NCBI GenBank assembly: GCA_002256345.1 | Contig: NKIY01000013.1 | Coordinates: 62,001-126,000 of the forward strand | From: Bradyrhizobiaceae bacterium PARB1 | GTDB lineage: Bacteria; Pseudomonadota; Alphaproteobacteria; Rhizobiales; Xanthobacteraceae | Direction: 5' to 3' | DNA length: 64,000 nt | Part shown: in pieces, positions 8,078-17,366 of the stretch | Layout: each line of letters starts with the position of its first letter | Numbering within the stretch: the stretch's first letter is position 1 | The notes under the pieces: generated by a model | Databases searched by the model: none | What the model was told of the DNA's origin: nothing | Seen by the model: the letters and a program-made list of their open reading frames with translations, nothing else | Program-made: the position numbers and the translations under genes

Positions 8078-10131
8078 GACCGGGGCCGCTTTCCGAACGC
8101 GCAGTCATCCTTGCGCCGACAGGCCGCGACGCCGCGGTGGCGGAGGGGCTGATCCTCGAGGCCGGCTATTTCGCAACGATCTGCGGCGATTTCGATCAGA
8201 TGGTGCAGCAGATCGAGAGCGGCGCTGGCTGTGCCGTGATTGCTGATGAGGCGATCAAGACCGCCGACCTGCGTTATCTCGACCGCTGGCTGCACAATCA
8301 GTCGGTTTGGTCGGATTTTCCCATCGTTCTGCTGACGCGGCATGGTGGTGGGCCTGAGCGCAATCCGGACGCATCCCGGCTGCGCCAGGTGTTCGGCAAT
8401 ATCACGTTCCTCGAACGCCCGTTCCATCCGACCACCTTGATCAGCGTCGTTGGTTCGGCAGTGCGCGCGCGCCGTCGCCAGTATCAGACGCGCACCATTC
8501 TCGAACACCTCAGCGACAGTCAGGCGCTATTGCAAACCGCGCTCGACGCCGGCCGGCTCGGGACACTCGAACTGCACTTGCCGGAGATGCGGCTCGACGT
8601 CTCGGAGACAACCAAGGCCTGTTTCGGCCTCCGGCCGGACGAGGTGTTTACGTTCGCGGATCTGCAGGCGGCCGTGCATCCTGACGATCGTGCGCAACGC
8701 CAGAGCGCCTTGGACGCAACGTTGGCTACCGGCGTCGATTACAATGTCGAGTATCGCAATGTCTGGGCCGACGGCACTGTGCACTGGATCGAAACTCGCG
8801 CCCGCATCGTGCGCGGGCCGAACGGTGCGCCGAAGACGCTGGTTGGCGTGTCTGTCGATATTACGGCGCGAAAGACTGCGGAGATCGAGCGGGACAATCT
8901 GCTCGATCAGCTTACCGTGGAGCGTGTTGCGCTCGCAGAATTGACGGCGACGCTCGAACAGCGGGTCGTGCAGCGCACGGCCGACCTCATGAAGGAATCC
9001 GCTGCCCGTGAACGCGCGCAGGAGCAATTACGCCAGGCGCAGAAGATGGAGACCATCGGTCAGCTCACCGGGGGGGTCGCGCACGATTTCAACAACCTGC
9101 TGATGGCAGTGATGGGCAATCTCGAACTGCTGCGTAAGCGCATGCCCGATGAGCCGCGGCTCAAGCGTCTGGTCGATGGCGCCATGCAGGGTGCCGAGCG
9201 CGGCGCGTCGTTGACGCAACGCCTGCTCGCTTTCGCGCGCCAGCAGGATCTTCGCGCGGAGGCGGTGGATCTCGGCACGCTGGTACGCGGCATGAGCGAC
9301 CTGCTTGACAGGTCGCTTGGCCCGCGCATCGCGCTCAGTTTCGATATTCCGGATGGGCTGCCGCCGGCGCGGATCGATGCCAACCAGCTCGAACTCGCGA
9401 TTCTCAATCTCGTCATCAATGCCCGCGACGCCATGCCGGACGGCGGTGCCATTGCCATTAAGCTATCCGGTCATCGCGTGGTTGAACCGGCCGACGGGCT
9501 GAAAGCCGGCGAATATCTCAAGGTCTCGGTCATCGACGACGGCGAGGGCATGTCGCCCGAGACCCTGCAGAAAGCAATCGAGCCATTTTTCTCCACCAAG
9601 CCGGTCGGCAAAGGCACCGGGCTTGGTCTCTCCATGGTGCATGGTCTCGCCGAACAGCTCGGCGGGACGCTTCGGCTCACCAGCGCAGTCGGGAACGGCA
9701 CGACGGCGACGCTGATCGTGCCGGCGACCAGCGCAATGCCGGCTGTTGTCGAGGATGGGGAGCCGGAGCGACCGGAGGCGCGCTCAGCCGTGATCCTCTT
9801 TGTCGATGACGATCCCCTGATCGCCATGTCCACGGCCGAGATGCTGGAAGACCTCGGGCATAAGGTCATCCCTGCCAGTTCCGGCCACGATGCGCTGGAC
9901 ATCTTGCACAGCGCGCAGCCGATCGACCTGATGATGACTGATCACATGATGCCCGGCATGACCGGGATCGAGCTCGCCGCACGGTCGCGCGAAGTGCGGC
10001 CGTGGCTGCCGATCCTGCTTGCGACCGGCTATGCCGACCTGCCGGAAGGCGCCCAGCTCGATCTGCCGCGTTTGGCGAAGCCCTATCATCAGGACCAGCT
10101 GAGGGACCGGCTCGAGCAATTGCTGGGATAG
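8074..10131 (+). CDS. Hybrid sensor histidine kinase with PAS and C-terminal receiver domain
   Basis: A 685-residue kinase with a GTG start at 8074 overlapping the KaiC-like stop. Layout: N-terminal receiver-like region (~1-130) with no obvious phosphorylatable Asp; PAS/PAC domain (~150-265, ending VGVSVDITARKTAEIE); coiled coil; HisKA with H-box GGVAHDFNNLL (about 331-341); HATPase_c with ARDAMPDGG and GKGTGLGLSMVHGL; and a C-terminal receiver (FVDDDPLIAMS, phospho-Asp in MMTDHMMPGM near 622). The HDFNNLL class is common in soil alphaproteobacteria. The signal is unknown; coupling to the KaiC-like ATPase suggests a light, redox or energy input (inference). Confidence 0.92.
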   Translation: MRPGPLSERAVILAPTGRDAAVAEGLILEAGYFATICGDFDQMVQQIESGAGCAVIADEAIKTADLRYLDRWLHNQSVWSDFPIVLLTRHGGGPERNPDASRLRQVFGNITFLERPFHPTTLISVVGSAVRARRRQYQTRTILEHLSDSQALLQTALDAGRLGTLELHLPEMRLDVSETTKACFGLRPDEVFTFADLQAAVHPDDRAQRQSALDATLATGVDYNVEYRNVWADGTVHWIETRARIVRGPNGAPKTLVGVSVDITARKTAEIERDNLLDQLTVERVALAELTATLEQRVVQRTADLMKESAARERAQEQLRQAQKMETIGQLTGGVAHDFNNLLMAVMGNLELLRKRMPDEPRLKRLVDGAMQGAERGASLTQRLLAFARQQDLRAEAVDLGTLVRGMSDLLDRSLGPRIALSFDIPDGLPPARIDANQLELAILNLVINARDAMPDGGAIAIKLSGHRVVEPADGLKAGEYLKVSVIDDGEGMSPETLQKAIEPFFSTKPVGKGTGLGLSMVHGLAEQLGGTLRLTSAVGNGTTATLIVPATSAMPAVVEDGEPERPEARSAVILFVDDDPLIAMSTAEMLEDLGHKVIPASSGHDALDILHSAQPIDLMMTDHMMPGMTGIELAARSREVRPWLPILLATGYADLPEGAQLDLPRLAKPYHQDQLRDRLEQLLG

Positions 10132-10316
10132 TTCGCACTAAGCGGGCTGTTGATGGTCAGCTTCGCGCAGCCCCATGCAGCATAGACTGACGATGCCAGC
10201 CGGATTCTGCTCCGTCCCGGGATGCGTTATTCGCAATTGCAGCGAATTAACGTTTCGCTAACTGGCGTTAACGCACCATTAGGGGCAGCTGATTCGACCC
10301 AATTGCGGGACCGATT

Positions 10317-10586
10317 ATGAGTAGCGACATCCGCTTTCCCCGGACGCCGGCCACGCTTGAAGAAATCCGTGCTCGCGTCGCCCTTGCCTTCGGCCGCAAC
10401 TTTCTTTGCCGCGATATCCAGTTCAACGTGATTTCGACGCCGCGCCTCGGCCAGGGCGCCAACTGGACCATCAGCATGCAGCAGGTGGGGCCGGATACAC
10501 TCTGGGAAGCCTCCGAGATCGTTTCGGACATCCAGGACGCCTATTTCCTGATGGACAAATACAGCATCCTTTCCCACGCCGCCTGA
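10317..10586 (+). CDS. Small conserved-looking hypothetical protein (89 aa)
   Basis: An 89-residue soluble protein starting MSSDIRFPRTPATLEEIRAR. It contains no signal peptide, no membrane segment and no cysteine other than one in FLCRDI. The composition is balanced and codon use matches its neighbours, which supports it being real. I do not recognise the family; it may be a DUF restricted to Bradyrhizobiaceae. The 185-base gap upstream is AT-richer than the genes and may hold its promoter. Confidence 0.62.
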   Translation: MSSDIRFPRTPATLEEIRARVALAFGRNFLCRDIQFNVISTPRLGQGANWTISMQQVGPDTLWEASEIVSDIQDAYFLMDKYSILSHAA

Positions 10587-10707
10587 GGATGCGCCGAGGT
10601 CTTTTCGAGCGATATGGTTAGGCCTTAATTAATCTCCATTTGTGAGGAGGATGGCTTGCGGGACATCTTTGGACATCCTGCGGGGACCATCGCAAACGGA
10701 GACTGGC

Positions 10708-11376
10708 TTGACGCGCGCACTGACCTTTCTGGTGCTGGGCTGCCTGCTGCTGACCGGCGTCGCCGTGGCCAGCATTCTCGGCCGCGACAGCGTGCCGATG
10801 CCGCCGTCGGGCTCGTCCAATGGGATGCAAAGCTCGATCCCGGTGTCCCGCGGACCCGTCGCCAATCGCGAGGGCAAGACGGACAGGCTCCCGCCAGCCG
10901 CGATGATGGCTTCGTTGACACCCGCTGACAGCAATCCGGCTGCCGGCCAGCTGCGTCAGGCCTTTGCCAATGAGGGCGCGATTGAGTTGCCGCAGAATTC
11001 GACCGCATTGCCGCCGGTGGTGGTGCCGCAGCCGGCTGCACGGCCGAAGGCAGCTGCAAAAAACAACGGTCACAAGAACTATACGCTGCTCAGCGATGCC
11101 CAGATTTCGGCGATCAAGGGACGGCTCAACCTGACGCCGTCGCAGGAGTCCTATTGGCCGGATATCGAGCTCGCCCTGCGCGCCATCGCCAAAAAGATGC
11201 ATGACAGCAAGCCGGCCGCGGGCAATGCGCCGCCCATCGATCCGGAGAGCGCCGAAGTGCAGCAATTGAAGTCAGCCGCTATGCCGCTGCTGTTCCAGTT
11301 GCGCGAGGACCAGAAGCGCGAGGTCCGCGCGCTGGCCCGGATCATCGGGCTGGAGAAGGTGGCGGCGGCGATCTGA
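10708..11376 (+). CDS. Membrane-anchored hypothetical protein with LTxxQ/Spy-like C-terminal helix region
   Basis: The frame is open from 10642. The ATG at 10651 has AGGAGG touching it with no spacing, which is a poor start. The TTG at 10708 has CGGAGA five bases upstream and opens a hydrophobic anchor (TRALTFLVLGCLLLTGVAV), so I prefer it (222 residues). A Ser/Pro/Ala-rich linker follows, then a helical domain with the Spy-like pattern LNLTPSQESYWPDIELAL and repeated charged helices (LREDQKREVRALARIIG). LTxxQ-type proteins are periplasmic chaperone-like or metal-stress proteins. Function here is unknown. Confidence 0.68.
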   Translation: MTRALTFLVLGCLLLTGVAVASILGRDSVPMPPSGSSNGMQSSIPVSRGPVANREGKTDRLPPAAMMASLTPADSNPAAGQLRQAFANEGAIELPQNSTALPPVVVPQPAARPKAAAKNNGHKNYTLLSDAQISAIKGRLNLTPSQESYWPDIELALRAIAKKMHDSKPAAGNAPPIDPESAEVQQLKSAAMPLLFQLREDQKREVRALARIIGLEKVAAAI

Positions 11377-11498
11377 TCGCTACCAAATTACCGAATTGCT
11401 GCGCGGTTGCGCCGCGACATGACATATTGTCGCGGGCGTCATCCGCGCTTCGCACATAGCATGCAGAAATTAACGCCTGTTAACCGCAGGGGCGTTGC

Positions 11499-13127
11499 AT
11501 GACGGATTTTTCTCTTAACCAAAGCATTTCAGGCGCCGGGCCAATCGAGCCCGCATCTCGGCCCAATCTCGACAAGGGCTTCAACCCGCTTACCATGATC
11601 CTGTTTTTCGCGGTGCTGGCCGGCGGCGTGTTGTTCGTCGCCTACAGCATCTATGCGGACGTCTCGGCGACCGGCGCGCGCGTTACCAGCTATCTTCCCT
11701 ATTTCCTCCTGTTCGTCGCGTTGCTGATCGCACTCGGCTTCGAATTCGTGAATGGCTTTCACGACACCGCCAATGCCGTGGCGACGGTGATCTACACCCA
11801 CTCGCTGAAGCCCGAGATCGCAGTGATGTGGTCCGGCTTCTTCAATTTTCTTGGCGTGCTGTTCTCGTCGGGCGCGGTGGCCTTTGGCATCGTCTCGCTG
11901 CTGCCGGTGGAGCTGATCCTGCAGGTCGGTAGCAGCGCCGGTTTCGCCATGGTGTTCGCGCTGCTGATCGCGGCGATCATCTGGAATCTCGGCACCTGGT
12001 GGCTTGGCCTTCCGGCGTCGTCCTCGCATACGCTGATCGGCTCGATCATCGGCGTCGGTATTGCCAACGCGTTGATGCGGGGCCGCGACGGCACCTCGGG
12101 CGTGGACTGGAGCAAGGCCACCGAGATCGGCTATGCACTGCTGCTGTCGCCGCTATTCGGCTTCGCCTGCGCGGCGATCCTGCTGCTGGTGCTCAAATTC
12201 CTGGTACGCAATCCCGCGCTCTATGAAGCGCCGGACGGCAACAAGGCGCCGCCGCTGTGGATCCGCGGCATCCTGATCGCCACCTGCACCGGCGTCTCCT
12301 TTGCCCACGGTTCGAACGACGGCCAGAAGGGCATGGGCCTGATCATGCTGGTGCTGATCGGCACCGTGCCGACGGCCTATGCGCTGAATCGCGCGTTGCC
12401 GGAATCGCGCATCGAGCAGTTCCAGAAGACCTCGGTCGCCGCGTCGAACGTGATCGCCGCCAAGGGCGCCGGCCACAGCATCATCGGCGATCCGCGTCCG
12501 GTGGTCACGCAGTATGTCGCTGCGCGACAGATCAGCGAAGGCACCTATCCAGCATTGTCCGTGCTGGTGAAGGATGTCGGCGATCAGGTCCGCACCTATG
12601 GCACGCTCGACAAGGTGCCCGCGGAGAAGGTCGGCAACACCCGTAACGACATGTACCTCGCATCGGAAGCGATCCGCTTCCTGATGAAGGACAAGGAGAA
12701 CGATCTCAACAAGGAAGAAGTCGCGACCCTCAATGCCTATAAGGGTTCGCTGGATGCGGCCACCAAGTTCATCCCGGACTGGGTGAAGATCGCCGTCGCC
12801 ATCGCGCTCGGTCTCGGCACTATGGTTGGCTGGAAGCGCATCGTGGTCACCGTCGGTGAGAAGATCGGCAAGACGCATCTGACCTATGCGCAGGGCGCCT
12901 CGGCAGAGCTCGTGGCGGCCGCGACCATCGGCGCGGCAGACGTGTTCGGCCTGCCGGTCTCGACCACACATGTGCTGTCGTCCGGCGTCGCCGGCACCAT
13001 GGCTGCGAACGGATCGGGTTTGCAGATGGCGACCATCCGCAATCTGCTGATGGCCTGGGTGCTGACGCTGCCTTGCGCGATCGCTTTGTCGGCAGCGCTG
13101 TATTTTATCTTCGCCAGCATCTTCTGA
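11499..13127 (+). CDS. pitA: Low-affinity inorganic phosphate transporter, PiT family
   Basis: A 542-residue inner membrane protein. Both halves carry the PiT signature: GFEFVNGFHDTANAVATVIY near residue 80 and the C-terminal GAADVFGLPVSTTHVLSSGV near 480, plus SFAHGSNDGQKGMGLIM mid-protein. A soluble loop of roughly 120 residues (about 300-420) separates the halves. The family imports metal-phosphate complexes by proton symport, which can also bring in divalent metals. The gene is monocistronic and followed by a strong terminator. Confidence 0.93.
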   Translation: MTDFSLNQSISGAGPIEPASRPNLDKGFNPLTMILFFAVLAGGVLFVAYSIYADVSATGARVTSYLPYFLLFVALLIALGFEFVNGFHDTANAVATVIYTHSLKPEIAVMWSGFFNFLGVLFSSGAVAFGIVSLLPVELILQVGSSAGFAMVFALLIAAIIWNLGTWWLGLPASSSHTLIGSIIGVGIANALMRGRDGTSGVDWSKATEIGYALLLSPLFGFACAAILLLVLKFLVRNPALYEAPDGNKAPPLWIRGILIATCTGVSFAHGSNDGQKGMGLIMLVLIGTVPTAYALNRALPESRIEQFQKTSVAASNVIAAKGAGHSIIGDPRPVVTQYVAARQISEGTYPALSVLVKDVGDQVRTYGTLDKVPAEKVGNTRNDMYLASEAIRFLMKDKENDLNKEEVATLNAYKGSLDAATKFIPDWVKIAVAIALGLGTMVGWKRIVVTVGEKIGKTHLTYAQGASAELVAAATIGAADVFGLPVSTTHVLSSGVAGTMAANGSGLQMATIRNLLMAWVLTLPCAIALSAALYFIFASIF

Positions 13128-13143
13128 ACCGAGGTCAAACAAG

Positions 13144-13181
13144 AAAGGCCGCCACGCGCTGCGTAGCGGCCTTTTGCTTTT
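13144..13181 (+). terminator. Rho-independent terminator after the PiT gene
   Basis: A perfect 9-base-pair stem AAAGGCCGC / GCGGCCTTT (13144-13152 and 13166-13174) with a 13-base loop, followed by a T-rich tract (TTTTGCTTTT). It begins 17 bases after the PiT stop codon. Confidence 0.9.
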
Positions 13182-13221
13182 GTGGGGCGGATTACGCTGC
13201 GCTAATCCGCTCTACGGGACC

Positions 13222-14373
13222 TCACCCGTGGTCGCGATGCACATCGTGGACGACGATGCCTTGGTCGGGGAGTGCCAGCCAGTCGCGGCGCTTCAAGGTG
13301 CGGCGCGTATCCTCAAGTCCGCTCTGCCAGTGCTCGCGCATCGAGGTCGCCGAGAATTCGTGATCCTTCGATGCCCCCTCATAAGCCTTCTGCTGATAGA
13401 TCATCTGCAGAATGGTGATCTCCGGCAGATTGCCGAATTTCTCGCGTAACTCGCGCTCGTGATCCGACAGCTGGTCCTCCGGAATCTTCAACAGCGCCTG
13501 GTAGAAGTCTGTCTTGAGATTGTTCATCTTGCGATAGACATCGGTATTGTAGCGTGTGCGCGAGGAATACATGATGTCCTTGTGGCGGGCCATCACCTCC
13601 TGGATGTCGCGGGGGAGCATGCCGCGCGAGGAGAACAGGTCGACCTGGAACACCAGCGAGTTCATTCTGTCCTCCTGGTCGAGCAGGTGCTGCAGCGGCG
13701 TGTTGGAGACGATGCCGCCGTCCCAGAAGTGGTCGGTGCCGATCTTGACCATGGGCAATGCCGGCGGCAGCGCGCCACTGGCCATCACATGCTCGGGTCC
13801 GATCACTTCCTTCTTGTTGTCGAAATAGAGGAAGTTGCCGGTCAGCACATTCACCGCGCCGACGGCAAAATGCATCTTCCGTGAATTGATCAAATCGAAA
13901 TCGACCAGCTCCAGCAGCGTCTCACGCAGCGGTGTCGTATCGTAGTAACTGGTGGCAGTTTGCGCACCGGCCGGCGAGAACCATGGATTGACCTCGTGCG
14001 GCGCGAAGAAGCCGGGCTGGCCCAGCGTCGTCGTCATCCACGAACTCGCGATGTTGCGCGCCTTGCGAAAGATGTCGCCGTCGGGTGTGTAGTGCCACAC
14101 CTTTCGCGCCGTGATGCGATCCCAGAATGTCCGTAATCTCTCCAGCCGCTGCTCCGGCGGATTGCCGGCGATGATCGCCGAATTGATGCCGCCGATGGAG
14201 ACGCCGCACACCCAGTCGGGCTCGAGCCCTGCTTCATGCAGTGCCTGATAAACGCCGGCCTGATAGGCGCCGAGTGCACCGCCGCCTTGCAGGACCAGCG
14301 CGACACGATCGCAGCGATCCGGTCGCCAATGCGCCTGCGATGCGATCTCTGCTTCGGGTGTGCGTGCGTCCAT
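13222..14373 (-). CDS. Patatin-like phospholipase with C-terminal DUF3734-type region
   Basis: A 383-residue acyl hydrolase of the patatin family. The oxyanion glycine loop GGGALGAYQAGVY is at about residues 30-42, the nucleophile elbow GVSIGG near 58-63, and the catalytic DGG triplet in WDGGIVSNTP near 217. The C-terminal ~120 residues (RDIQEVMARHKDIMYSSRTR onward) match the DUF3734 extension seen in rhizobial homologues. It is divergent from bdhA-adc. Known clusters of this kind link the hydrolase to polyhydroxybutyrate or lipid turnover feeding 3-hydroxybutyrate oxidation; that link is inference here. Confidence 0.9.
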   Translation of the reverse strand: MDARTPEAEIASQAHWRPDRCDRVALVLQGGGALGAYQAGVYQALHEAGLEPDWVCGVSIGGINSAIIAGNPPEQRLERLRTFWDRITARKVWHYTPDGDIFRKARNIASSWMTTTLGQPGFFAPHEVNPWFSPAGAQTATSYYDTTPLRETLLELVDFDLINSRKMHFAVGAVNVLTGNFLYFDNKKEVIGPEHVMASGALPPALPMVKIGTDHFWDGGIVSNTPLQHLLDQEDRMNSLVFQVDLFSSRGMLPRDIQEVMARHKDIMYSSRTRYNTDVYRKMNNLKTDFYQALLKIPEDQLSDHERELREKFGNLPEITILQMIYQQKAYEGASKDHEFSATSMREHWQSGLEDTRRTLKRRDWLALPDQGIVVHDVHRDHG

Positions 14374-14576
14374 ATCATTTGCTCCTGAAATATTTTGGCG
14401 CGCGCAGATTTCAGATGAGCAGTGACGCCGTCATGACACCTTGCAGGTTTTATGAATGCGCATTGCGCTACAGCGTCACAGGGATGAAGAAAATTCCTCA
14501 CACCGTCGTCAAAGGTGGCGGATAGCAATGCGTCCTATCGATTTTGATTAACGCATTCTCACTGAAAGTCATCGCC

Positions 14577-15359
14577 ATGCTGTCCGGAAAATCCGCGATC
14601 GTCACCGGCTCTACAAGTGGCATCGGTCTTGGCATCGCGCGCGGCCTCGCTGCGCAGGGCGCCAATGTGATGCTCAACGGCTTCGGCGATGCCAACGAGA
14701 TAGAACACATCCGCGCCGAACTCGCCGGCCTGCACAATGTGAAGGTCGTCTATAACGGCGCCAACATGGCCGATGGCGCATCCATCACCGGCATGATGGC
14801 AGCGGCTGCAGAAGAGTTCGGCGGCGTCGATATCCTCGTCAACAATGCGGGCATCCAGTTCGTCGCGCCGATCGAGGAATTTCCGGTCGAGAAATGGGAT
14901 GCGATCATCGCCATCAACCTGTCGAGCGCCTTCCACACCACGCGCCTCGCCATTCCGCATATGAAGGCGCAGCGCTGGGGCCGCATCGTCAATATCGCCT
15001 CGGCCCATGCGCTGGTCGCGTCGCCCTTCAAGTCGGCCTATGTCGCCGCCAAGCACGGCATTGCCGGCCTCACCAAGACGGCAGCGCTCGAAGTTGCCGA
15101 ACACGGCATCACCGTCAATGCAGTGTGCCCCGGCTATGTGATGACGTCGCTGGTGGAGAAGCAGATTCCGGAGCAGGCAAAAGCACGCGGCATCACCGAG
15201 CAGCAGGTGGTGTCCGATGTGTTGCTCGCGGCGCAGCCGACCAAGCGTTTCGTGACGACGGAAGAACTCGCTGCGACGGTCAACTTCCTCTGCACCGACG
15301 CTGCCCAGTCGATCACCGGCATCACACTTCCCGTGGATGGTGGCTGGACCGCACACTGA
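14577..15359 (+). CDS. bdhA: 3-hydroxybutyrate dehydrogenase (SDR family)
   Basis: A 260-residue short-chain dehydrogenase starting MLSGKSAIVTGSTSGIGLGI. It has the TGxxxGIG NAD-binding motif, NNAGIQFVAPIEEFP (typical of D-3-hydroxybutyrate dehydrogenases) and the catalytic Tyr155/Lys159 in AYVAAKHG, ending DGGWTAH. It converts 3-hydroxybutyrate to acetoacetate. The next gene, acetoacetate decarboxylase, is 63 bases downstream and would use its product. The open frame begins at 14544, but the family N-terminus supports 14577. Confidence 0.93.
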   Translation: MLSGKSAIVTGSTSGIGLGIARGLAAQGANVMLNGFGDANEIEHIRAELAGLHNVKVVYNGANMADGASITGMMAAAAEEFGGVDILVNNAGIQFVAPIEEFPVEKWDAIIAINLSSAFHTTRLAIPHMKAQRWGRIVNIASAHALVASPFKSAYVAAKHGIAGLTKTAALEVAEHGITVNAVCPGYVMTSLVEKQIPEQAKARGITEQQVVSDVLLAAQPTKRFVTTEELAATVNFLCTDAAQSITGITLPVDGGWTAH

Positions 15360-15422
15360 TCGCGAACCACCTCATATCACGGCCGCTTCGAACCCAGATC
15401 ATTTCATCGAAGGAGTTTCCCG

Positions 15423-16196
15423 ATGCGCAAGGAAGACATCCTCGGTTTGCCGTCGATGCCGATGGCCGGTCCGAGCTATCCAGCCGGTCCGTATCGTTTC
15501 ATCAATCGCGAATTCCTGGTCATCACCTATGAGACCGATCCCGAATTGATCCGGATGGGCCTGCCCGAACCGCTGGAACCTCTGGAGCGGCCGGTCGTCC
15601 ATTATGAATGGATCAAGATGCCGGATTCCTCAGGCTTCGGCAGCTACACCGAATCGGGCCTCGTGATCCCCGCGCGTTTCAAGGGCGAGGACGTCAATTT
15701 CGTTTCGCAGATGTATCTGGATGACGATCCGCCGATCGCTGCGGGCCGCGAGATCTGGGGCTTTCCGAAAAAATATGCCCATCCGAAACTCGAGATCGTC
15801 AAGGACACGCTGACCGGCACGCTGGAATATGCCGGACAGCAGGTCGCCATGGGCACCATGGCCTACAAGCACGGCGCCATGGCCGGTAACGGCGAGGCGA
15901 CCCATGCGATCCTCGCCAAGACGCAGATCAATCTCAAGCTGATCCCGGGTGTCGATGGGCGTGCCGAGGTTTGTCAACTCGTCGCGATCAATCTCACCGA
16001 CATCACCGTCAAGGGCTCCTGGTTCGGTCCGGGACGCCTGCATCTGGTGCCGCATGTGAATGCGCCGGTGGCAGATTTCCCGGTCCGCAAGATGATCGGT
16101 GCGCATCACTACATCGCCGATCTCACGCTGCCCTATGGCCGCGTCGTGCACGACTACAACGCGCAGGACGATGCGCTTGCCGAAGCCGCGGAGTGA
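15423..16196 (+). CDS. adc: Acetoacetate decarboxylase
   Basis: A 257-residue enzyme converting acetoacetate to acetone and CO2. The Schiff-base lysine pair lies in EIWGFPKKYAHP (Lys116/Lys117; equivalent to Lys115/116 of clostridial Adc), with the conserved N-terminal MRKEDILGLPSMPMAGPSYP. An AAGGAGTTTCCCG ribosome site precedes the ATG. It forms an operon with bdhA, giving a 3-hydroxybutyrate to acetone route. Confidence 0.94.
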   Translation: MRKEDILGLPSMPMAGPSYPAGPYRFINREFLVITYETDPELIRMGLPEPLEPLERPVVHYEWIKMPDSSGFGSYTESGLVIPARFKGEDVNFVSQMYLDDDPPIAAGREIWGFPKKYAHPKLEIVKDTLTGTLEYAGQQVAMGTMAYKHGAMAGNGEATHAILAKTQINLKLIPGVDGRAEVCQLVAINLTDITVKGSWFGPGRLHLVPHVNAPVADFPVRKMIGAHHYIADLTLPYGRVVHDYNAQDDALAEAAE

Positions 16197-16204
16197 CGGC
16201 GCCT

Positions 16205-16229
16205 GACATATCCCTGTAACAGGGATGTC
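16205..16229 (+). terminator. Hairpin after adc, probable terminator
   Basis: Inverted repeat GACATATCCCTG / CAGGGATGTC around a TAA loop, with one bulged pair, starting 8 bases after the adc stop. There is no clean T-run, so it may be a stabilising hairpin rather than an efficient terminator. The longest open frame of the next gene would start inside it (16225), which argues for a downstream start. Confidence 0.5.
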
Positions 16230-16329
16230 ATTAGTTGGACGCGACGAGCGGACGCAGGCCAGCGTCACGCAAGAGCAACAATTGATCGGCGCCGCTCCGG
16301 CGTCTTGTTCCAGCAACGGTCGATGCGCG

Positions 16330-17361
16330 ATGCAGGCTGAACATCCGATGGGCGCCGTGATGGGCGGATCCGTGTTGTCGTCCGAAGATATCGTTCCCGG
16401 TCTGGTATGGGCGTTCCGCATTCATGCCGATGGTCGGCCCGAGGCGCTGCCGATCGACCAGGCCATGGATGTGACCCATGACGGTCTGGTGTGGCTGCAT
16501 TTCAACCTCGCCGACACGCGCGCGCTGCAATGGCTGGCGCAGGCGTCGTTGCGGGCGCCGGAGCAGGCGCGCGCCCTGCTGCTGTCCAAGGACAGCTATC
16601 AACAACTGCATACGGCTGCTGATTGTGTTTATGGCGTGATCTCGGATCTGCTGCGCGACATTGACGATGCCGATGACGACACCGGCTATCTGCGCTTCGC
16701 CATGACGGAGCACCTTCTGATTAGTGGCCGTCACCACGCGCTGTGCGCCGTGGATGCGACGCGCCGGTCTCTCGAAGCCGGCATGCGGGTCGACAGCATG
16801 GCCGGGTTGTTCGAGACCATCATCGAGAACGTTGCCGACACCATGGACGGCATGATCGACAAGATCTCGCTGGCCCTCGATGAAATTGAAGAGCAGGTGG
16901 TGTCCGGCGAGTCGCGTCACATGCTGCAGAAGCTCGGGCCGCTGCGTCGGACCTGTGTGCGTCTGCATCGTCAGCTCGGTGGTTTACGCCTGGTGTTCCA
17001 ACGCTTTGAGCAGAAAGGGCCGGCGGATCTCAAGCCGGCTTTGCAATTGCGTGCGGGCAAACTGGCCCAGCGGCTCGACGGGCTCGACCGGATCATTGTC
17101 GAACTGCGCGAGCGCAGTCGCCTGCTGCAGGAAGAGCTGCATCTGCAGATCGCCGAAACCGGCAATGAGAGCCTGCGTGTTCTCTCGGTGCTCACCGCAT
17201 TGTTGCTGCCGCCGACATTGATGACCGGGTTGTTCGGCATGAACGTCAAGGGTCTGCCCTTCGTCGATACCGAGACCGGCTTTCTCTGGGCGCTGCTGCT
17301 GATCCTGTTTTCGTCGGCTCTCGCTTACCTTGTTATGAAGCGCATCGGGATCCTCAGGTAA
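16330..17361 (+). CDS. CorA/ZntB-family divalent metal transporter
   Basis: A protein of about 343 residues with a large cytoplasmic N-domain and two C-terminal membrane helices joined by the GMN motif, LFGMNVKGLPF, then ALLLILFSSALAYLVMKRIG. CorA members import Mg/Co; ZntB members move Zn with protons, and the GMNVKG loop with a short C-terminus fits the ZntB side. The frame is open from 16225 but that start lies in a hairpin; ATGs at 16330, 16348 or 16360 are all possible. Only 5 bases separate it from the porin gene, so the two are probably co-transcribed. Confidence 0.85.
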   Translation: MQAEHPMGAVMGGSVLSSEDIVPGLVWAFRIHADGRPEALPIDQAMDVTHDGLVWLHFNLADTRALQWLAQASLRAPEQARALLLSKDSYQQLHTAADCVYGVISDLLRDIDDADDDTGYLRFAMTEHLLISGRHHALCAVDATRRSLEAGMRVDSMAGLFETIIENVADTMDGMIDKISLALDEIEEQVVSGESRHMLQKLGPLRRTCVRLHRQLGGLRLVFQRFEQKGPADLKPALQLRAGKLAQRLDGLDRIIVELRERSRLLQEELHLQIAETGNESLRVLSVLTALLLPPTLMTGLFGMNVKGLPFVDTETGFLWALLLILFSSALAYLVMKRIGILR

Positions 17362-17366
17362 GCGTC

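Noticed and set aside
12153-13142. 329-codon leftward open frame
   Set aside because: Antisense to the PiT gene, low-complexity composition, and crosses the terminator side.
16225-16329. Upstream start of the CorA/ZntB gene
   Set aside because: The start would sit in the adc hairpin and the extra residues have no family match.
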